DNA of 8,887 bases from Paracoccaceae bacterium (lineage in GTDB: Bacteria; Pseudomonadota; Alphaproteobacteria; Rhodobacterales; Rhodobacteraceae), in assembly GCA_007129775.1 (NCBI GenBank), contig SKUV01000198.1:1-8887 (forward strand). The letters are read 5' to 3'. How positions within the stretch are numbered: position 1 is the first letter of the stretch; each line of letters starts with the position of its first letter. The notes below the pieces were generated by a model. That model was not told the origin of the DNA. It did no database searches and was given only the letters and a program-made list of their open reading frames with translations. Positions 5,654-8,887 of this stretch are shown here, in pieces. The translations under genes and the position numbers were made by a program.

Positions 5654-6420
5654 CACAGGCGGATCACCGACACCAGACGGCCGTAATCCACCTCGCCGCG
5701 ATGAACCGACCGGCGGTAGGAATAAAACCGCTCCGGATCGCCGTAGGTGCAGTGCCGCGTCCATTCGGCCGCCGCCAGCCCCAGCCCGCGCAGACGTGCC
5801 AGCGAATAGCCCGGCAGATCGAAGTGATAGCGGTCGCCCTCGCCATTGGCGAAAAACCGGCTGTTGCCGGGATCCTCGGCAAGGAAGGCATCGAGGAATT
5901 CCGGGCCCACCTCATAGGCGCGCTGGCTGATCGTCGGGCCGATCCCGGCGCGGATCGATTCGCGCCGGGCACCGAGGCTTTCCATCGCCTCCACCGTGGC
6001 TTCGAGCACCCCGTCAAGCGCGCCGCGCCAGCCGGCATGGGCCGCGCCGATGACGCCGGCCTCCGGGTCGCGAAAGAGCACCGGCTGGCAATCCGCCGTC
6101 AGCACCGCGAGCGCCAGCCCGGGCGTGGCCGTGGCCATGCCGTCGGCGCGGGCGGGCGACGGGCCGCAGGTGTCGATCGTGACGGCGCGGGCCGAATGCA
6201 CCTGATGGACCGAAACCAGCGCCTCGGGCGGCACTTCCATCGCCGCGGCGACGCGGGCGCGGTTGATCTGCACCGCCTCTGACTGATCCGACGATCCGGC
6301 GCCGCAGTTCAGCCCGCCGAACACCCCCGACGAGGCGCCGCCCTTGCGGGTGAAGAAGCCGTGCCGGACATCGCCCAGCACCGGTGCGGTCAGAATCTCC
6401 AGCAGGCTGCGGGCGGTCAT
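5653..6420 (-). CDS. pgeF: PgeF/YfiH-family protein (peptidoglycan editing factor, purine nucleoside phosphorylase)
   Basis: The family was once called a multicopper polyphenol oxidase. E. coli YfiH is described as removing wrongly inserted amino acids from peptidoglycan precursors, and other members as acting on purine nucleosides. The substrate here cannot be decided. The 255-residue length is normal. The metal-binding and active-site residues are in place: His75 in VHQVHS (71-76), Cys111 in TADCQPVLF (108-116) and His128 in AHAGWRG (127-133). The C-terminal CTYGDPERFYSYRR block (224-237) is also typical. ATG at 6420 was chosen because GGAGG (6428-6432) lies seven bases upstream. The open frame extends to 6495, but that would overlap the preceding gene and add an atypical N-terminus. 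It is last in lgt - methyltransferase - pgeF, 40 bases after the previous stop, and converges on the MarR gene with an 18-base gap. Confidence 0.93.
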   Translation of the reverse strand: MTARSLLEILTAPVLGDVRHGFFTRKGGASSGVFGGLNCGAGSSDQSEAVQINRARVAAAMEVPPEALVSVHQVHSARAVTIDTCGPSPARADGMATATPGLALAVLTADCQPVLFRDPEAGVIGAAHAGWRGALDGVLEATVEAMESLGARRESIRAGIGPTISQRAYEVGPEFLDAFLAEDPGNSRFFANGEGDRYHFDLPGYSLARLRGLGLAAAEWTRHCTYGDPERFYSYRRSVHRGEVDYGRLVSVIRL

Positions 6421-6460
6421 CCTCTGCCCTCCGTCGCGGCGCCACGATCCGCCGGCCCCG

Positions 6461-7585
6461 TCATCGTGGCTGTTCTGCCATGCCGGGCGGGGCATGGCCG
6501 GGCGGATGCAGGGCCAACACCCTGAACAGCGTTCCCATTTCCTGCGGATGGGTCAAGCGCCGATATGCCGCCACATGGGCATCGAGCGCGGGCCCGGCCA
6601 GATTGCGGGCGAGCGCCTGGGCCCGCGGGGTGATCCCCAGCGCCTCGAGCCACAACCCCTGGCCGGCCGGGCCCGACAGGCCGATGCGCGGAACTGCAAT
6701 GCGCGCGGCGCGGGCGAGCGCCTCGAAATCCACATGGGCGGTCAGGTCGGCCTGCCCGGGATGGGCGAGAATCGGGTCGGTCCGGTGGTCGCGCAGGGCC
6801 TGCACCGTAACGCCCAGACTGCGCCAGCCGCCGTAATCCACGATCAGCGCAGCGCCCCGCGCCGCGACCCGCCGGGCGATGGCGGCCATTACCGGCTCTG
6901 CCGCGGGGCAGAGTTCCACCAGATCACCGGGCCCTGTATCCTCCAACCGGTGGGCGAGCGCGGCGAGCGGCGCCGCCGGGGCAAGGCCGAGGGCAAGCGC
7001 GCCGTCGCGCAGGCCCACCACCCGTTCCGCCCAGCCGCCCTCGGCGCGCAGGAACTGCCGCACCGGCAGCGCGTCGAAGAACTCGTTCGCCACCAGCCAG
7101 AGCGGGCCTTCGGGCAGGGCGTCGGGCGTTGTGTGCCACGTCACGGGCAGGCCAGCCAGCGCGGCCTGTTGCGATGCCCGCAGCCGCGGCGAGGCTTCGA
7201 CCAGATGCAGCCGGGCAGCGGTATGAAAGCCCGGCACCCGAGCCGTGGCGCGCCAGATATCGGCCATCAGCGTGCCCCGGCCGGGCCCAAGCTCGGCCAG
7301 CGCGAAGGGTGCGGGCGCGCCCTGATCCTGCCAGTTTTGCGCCAGACACAGCCCCATCAGTTCGCCGAACATCTGGCTGATTTCGGGCGCGGTGGTGAAA
7401 TCGCCCGCCGTCCCGAAGGGCTCGCGCGTGGTATAATAGCCATGTTCGGGGTGCAGCAGGCATTCGGCCATGTAATCGGCCATGCCGATCGGGCCGCTGG
7501 CGGCGATCCGCCGGGCCAGAAGACGGGCAAGCGGGGTGGCGGCCTCGCGGGGCGCCTCCGGCCCGGGGGTATTTGGGGTGGTCAT
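6461..7585 (-). CDS. MidA/NDUFAF7-family SAM-dependent methyltransferase
   Basis: The 374-residue protein belongs to the family (formerly DUF185) that includes mitochondrial NDUFAF7/MidA, which methylates an arginine of a complex I subunit. A bacterial substrate is not established. GDFTTAPEISQMFGE (61-75) is a family hallmark. The SAM-binding glycine loop is ELGPGRGTLMADI (98-110). NEFFDALPVRQF (167-178), LIVDYGGW (248-254) and ADLTAHVDF (279-287) complete the typical set. The ATG at 7585 shares four bases (ATGA) with the lgt stop, so translation is probably coupled. There is only a weak GGCGGG upstream. The same frame stays open far upstream through lgt, but that part is Arg- and Gly-rich out-of-frame sequence and is not part of the protein. 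The link with lgt and pgeF recurs in alphaproteobacteria, from general knowledge. Confidence 0.92.
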   Translation of the reverse strand: MTTPNTPGPEAPREAATPLARLLARRIAASGPIGMADYMAECLLHPEHGYYTTREPFGTAGDFTTAPEISQMFGELMGLCLAQNWQDQGAPAPFALAELGPGRGTLMADIWRATARVPGFHTAARLHLVEASPRLRASQQAALAGLPVTWHTTPDALPEGPLWLVANEFFDALPVRQFLRAEGGWAERVVGLRDGALALGLAPAAPLAALAHRLEDTGPGDLVELCPAAEPVMAAIARRVAARGAALIVDYGGWRSLGVTVQALRDHRTDPILAHPGQADLTAHVDFEALARAARIAVPRIGLSGPAGQGLWLEALGITPRAQALARNLAGPALDAHVAAYRRLTHPQEMGTLFRVLALHPPGHAPPGMAEQPR

Positions 7586-8487
7586 GGCCCGCCGGGCGCG
7601 GGCGCGGGGCGGAGCGCGCGCCAGATCAGGAAAAGGCCCAGCGCCAGCAGCGGCAGGGACAGCACCTGCCCCATGCTGAGGCCGGCCTCGCCCAACCGCA
7701 GCACATGGCCGGCGGGATTGTCGGGGGAGATGAACTGCGCATCGGCCATCCGCCAGACCTCCACCACCATCCGCGCGAGGGCGTATCCGGCCAGAAAGAC
7801 CCCCGCCGTCAGCCCCGGGCGCCGCAACGCGCCGTGCCGCCAGACCAGCCAGAGCAGCACGAGGCCCAGCGCCAGCCCCTCCAGCCCGGCCTGATAAAGC
7901 TGGGTGGGGTGGCGCGCGCAGGGGCCGACCCAATCCCACGGGCAGGCCTGCGCCGCGGCGCCGGGAAAGATCACGCCCCAGGGCATCTCGGTGGGTCTTC
8001 CCCAAAGCTCGGCATTGATGAAATTCGCGATCCGGCCCAGCATCAGCCCCACCGGGGTGGCCAGTGCCATGGCATCGGCCAGTTGCAGAACCGGCACCCC
8101 ATACCGGCGGCAATAGACAATCCCCGCGACCGCCGCCCCGGCAAGCCCGCCGTGAAAGGCCATGCCGCCCTGCCAGATGAACAGGATCTCCAGCGGGTTC
8201 GCGAGGTAATAGGCCGGTTGGTAGAACAGAACAAATCCGAGGCGGCCGCCGAGGATCACGCCGAGGATGATCCATGTCAGAAGCCCCTCCACCGCTGCCG
8301 GCGCCATGGGCGCAGTGCCCCCGGGCCAGAGCGCGGGGCGGCGCATCAGTGCCGCGACAATGGCCCATGCCAGCAGGAAGCCCACGATATAGGCCAGCGC
8401 ATACCAGCGCAGCGCGAAGGCGAAGTTGCCGATCTCGAGGGTGAAGATCTCGGGCGATATGTCGGGGAAGGGGATCGCGGCCAGCAT
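7582..8487 (-). CDS. lgt: Phosphatidylglycerol--prolipoprotein diacylglyceryl transferase
   Basis: Lgt transfers diacylglycerol from phosphatidylglycerol to the lipobox cysteine of prolipoproteins in the inner membrane, the first step of lipoprotein maturation. The 301-residue protein has about seven hydrophobic segments (roughly 23-45, 66-88, 102-124, 132-150, 203-216, 226-243, 272-290). Catalytic blocks are present: FHGGLAG (111-117), the Lgt signature GRIANFINAELWGR (151-164), and HPTQLY (193-198). ALARMVVEVWR (236-246) also matches, with Arg240 aligning to the essential late arginine of E. coli Lgt. ATG at 8487 has GGAGG (8492-8496) four bases upstream, a little close. An ATG at 8514 would add nine residues but has a poorer site. 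Two cysteines (182 and 190) lie in the loop before HPTQLY and could form a periplasmic disulfide, which is a guess. It heads the minus-strand cluster and overlaps the next gene by ATGA. Confidence 0.96.
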   Translation of the reverse strand: MLAAIPFPDISPEIFTLEIGNFAFALRWYALAYIVGFLLAWAIVAALMRRPALWPGGTAPMAPAAVEGLLTWIILGVILGGRLGFVLFYQPAYYLANPLEILFIWQGGMAFHGGLAGAAVAGIVYCRRYGVPVLQLADAMALATPVGLMLGRIANFINAELWGRPTEMPWGVIFPGAAAQACPWDWVGPCARHPTQLYQAGLEGLALGLVLLWLVWRHGALRRPGLTAGVFLAGYALARMVVEVWRMADAQFISPDNPAGHVLRLGEAGLSMGQVLSLPLLALGLFLIWRALRPAPAPGGP

Positions 8488-8540
8488 GGCACCTCCGTTC
8501 TGCGCGCCCTCCATCCCAATGCCCTGCGGCGAAGTCAACC

Positions 8541-8569
8541 TTGCGCGACTGTGCCTGCCGGGCCATATC
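8541..8569 (+). promoter_or_regulatory. Candidate promoter of ubiK
   Basis: TTGCGC (8541-8546) and CATATC (8564-8569) are separated by exactly 17 bases on the plus strand, 40 bases before the ubiK start codon. Each box matches the sigma70 consensus at only three positions, but the style (TTGCG with a CATAT-like -10) is acceptable for GC-rich alphaproteobacteria. For lgt on the opposite strand, TTGACT (8538-8533) is a possible -35 box, but the expected -10 position reads GATGGA, which is poor. Confidence 0.4.
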
Positions 8570-8573
8570 AGGG

Positions 8574-8599
8574 GCAGTTTCAAAGCGCAGTTTCAAGCC
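8574..8599 (+). repeat. Tandem 13-bp repeat in the ubiK leader
   Basis: GCAGTTTCAA occurs at 8574-8583 and again at 8587-8596. The units are 13 bases apart and back to back (GCAGTTTCAAAGC then GCAGTTTCAAGCC). They lie just after the candidate -10 box and right before the GGAG ribosome site at 8600-8603, so both copies would be in the transcribed leader. They could be a protein-binding direct repeat, an mRNA element or a recent slip duplication. Confidence 0.6.
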
Positions 8600-8609
8600 G
8601 GAGAACCCC

Positions 8610-8867
8610 ATGCAAAGCCGCAACCGCCTGCTCGATGACGTGGCCCAGTTGATGACCAATGCAATGGGCGTGGCCCAGGGCGCGCGGGAAGAGGCCGAGA
8701 CGGCGATGAAATCGGTCATCGATCGCTGGTTGGCCGACCGTGATCTGGTCACGCGCGAGGAATTCGACGCCGTGCGCGCCATGGCTCAGAAGGCGCGCGA
8801 GGAGAACGCCGCCCTGAAGACGCGCATCGACGCGCTGGAAGCGGCGGCGGCGGCGAAGAAGGGCTGA
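8610..8867 (+). CDS. ubiK: Ubiquinone biosynthesis accessory factor UbiK (BMFP family)
   Basis: UbiK (YqiC in E. coli) is a small, membrane-associated coiled-coil protein. It helps the soluble Ubi enzyme complex, binding UbiJ, in aerobic ubiquinone synthesis. The protein has 85 residues. An amphipathic N-terminal part begins RNRLLDDVAQLMTNAMG (4-20). The C-terminal coil of the family follows, DLVTREEFDAVRAMAQK (45-61) through LKTRIDALEA (69-78), with regular hydrophobic spacing and a charged end AAAAKKG. The start is ATG at 8610 with GGAG (8600-8603) six bases upstream. Longer in-frame openings from 8541 lack a ribosome site and run through the candidate promoter. The gene is divergent from lgt, with 122 bases between start codons. 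Small coiled-coil proteins are harder to place, so the exact role is less sure than for the enzymes nearby. Confidence 0.82.
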   Translation: MQSRNRLLDDVAQLMTNAMGVAQGAREEAETAMKSVIDRWLADRDLVTREEFDAVRAMAQKAREENAALKTRIDALEAAAAAKKG

Positions 8868-8879
8868 GCGGCGCGCCGC
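8868..8879. repeat. 12-bp perfect palindrome after ubiK
   Basis: GCGGCGCGCCGC is a perfect palindrome starting at the base after the ubiK stop codon. It could fold as a 4-bp stem with a 4-base loop at the mRNA end, but no T tract is visible before the window ends, so it is not called a terminator. Confidence 0.3.
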
Positions 8880-8887
8880 ACCGGCCC

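Noticed and set aside
6344..7894. 516-codon plus-strand open frame opposite the methyltransferase and pgeF
   Set aside because: Antisense shadow spanning two well-supported minus-strand genes; no recognisable motif.
6461..8782. 773-residue minus-strand frame that looks like a fusion protein
   Set aside because: Only the last 374 residues (from ATG 7585) are real. The upstream part is lgt read in the wrong frame and also runs into the ubiK region on the opposite strand.
1..8887. Mobile element, phage, defence system, CRISPR array, tRNA or rRNA
   Set aside because: No transposase, integrase, terminal repeats, repeated spacer pattern or RNA-gene fold was seen. All sizeable genes are recognisable housekeeping or ectoine genes.

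Overview
The window is high-GC bacterial DNA with short intergenic gaps. The proteins look alphaproteobacterial, most probably from the Rhodobacterales (a marine or halotolerant Rhodobacteraceae/Roseobacteraceae member). The grounds are the gene order ubiK / lgt - MidA-family methyltransferase - pgeF, the style of the UbiK and Lgt proteins, and an ectoine operon with its own aspartokinase. I recognise these families from their residues and ran no search.

Layout from left to right. (1) Positions 1-1047, plus strand: the 3' part of argG (argininosuccinate synthase), cut by the window edge. (2) Positions 1083-1112: a strong intrinsic terminator for the minus-strand operon that converges on argG. 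(3) Positions 1153-4909, minus strand: the ectoine operon ectA-ectB-ectC-ask. (4) Positions 4910-5160: an AT-rich divergent control region with candidate promoters and inverted repeats. (5) Positions 5161-5634, plus strand: a MarR-family regulator, probably EctR. (6) Positions 5653-8487, minus strand: lgt, a MidA/NDUFAF7-family methyltransferase and pgeF, closely packed and read in that order. (7) Positions 8488-8609: a second divergent control region. (8) Positions 8610-8867, plus strand: ubiK, a ubiquinone-biosynthesis accessory factor.

How the genes work together. Ask phosphorylates aspartate. The aspartate-semialdehyde dehydrogenase step is not in this window. EctB transaminates the semialdehyde to L-2,4-diaminobutyrate, EctA acetylates that, and EctC cyclises the product to ectoine, a compatible solute against salt stress. 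No ectoine hydroxylase (ectD), uptake or catabolic gene is present. The divergent MarR protein is the obvious candidate repressor of the operon. The right-hand block is housekeeping: lipoprotein lipidation (Lgt), a methyltransferase related to complex I assembly factors, peptidoglycan editing or purine metabolism (PgeF), and ubiquinone synthesis (UbiK).

I found no mobile element, CRISPR array, RNA gene or clearly new system. The most interesting parts are the regulatory DNA between ectA and the MarR gene, the tandem repeat in the ubiK leader, and the possible antisense relationship between pgeF transcription and the regulator gene.
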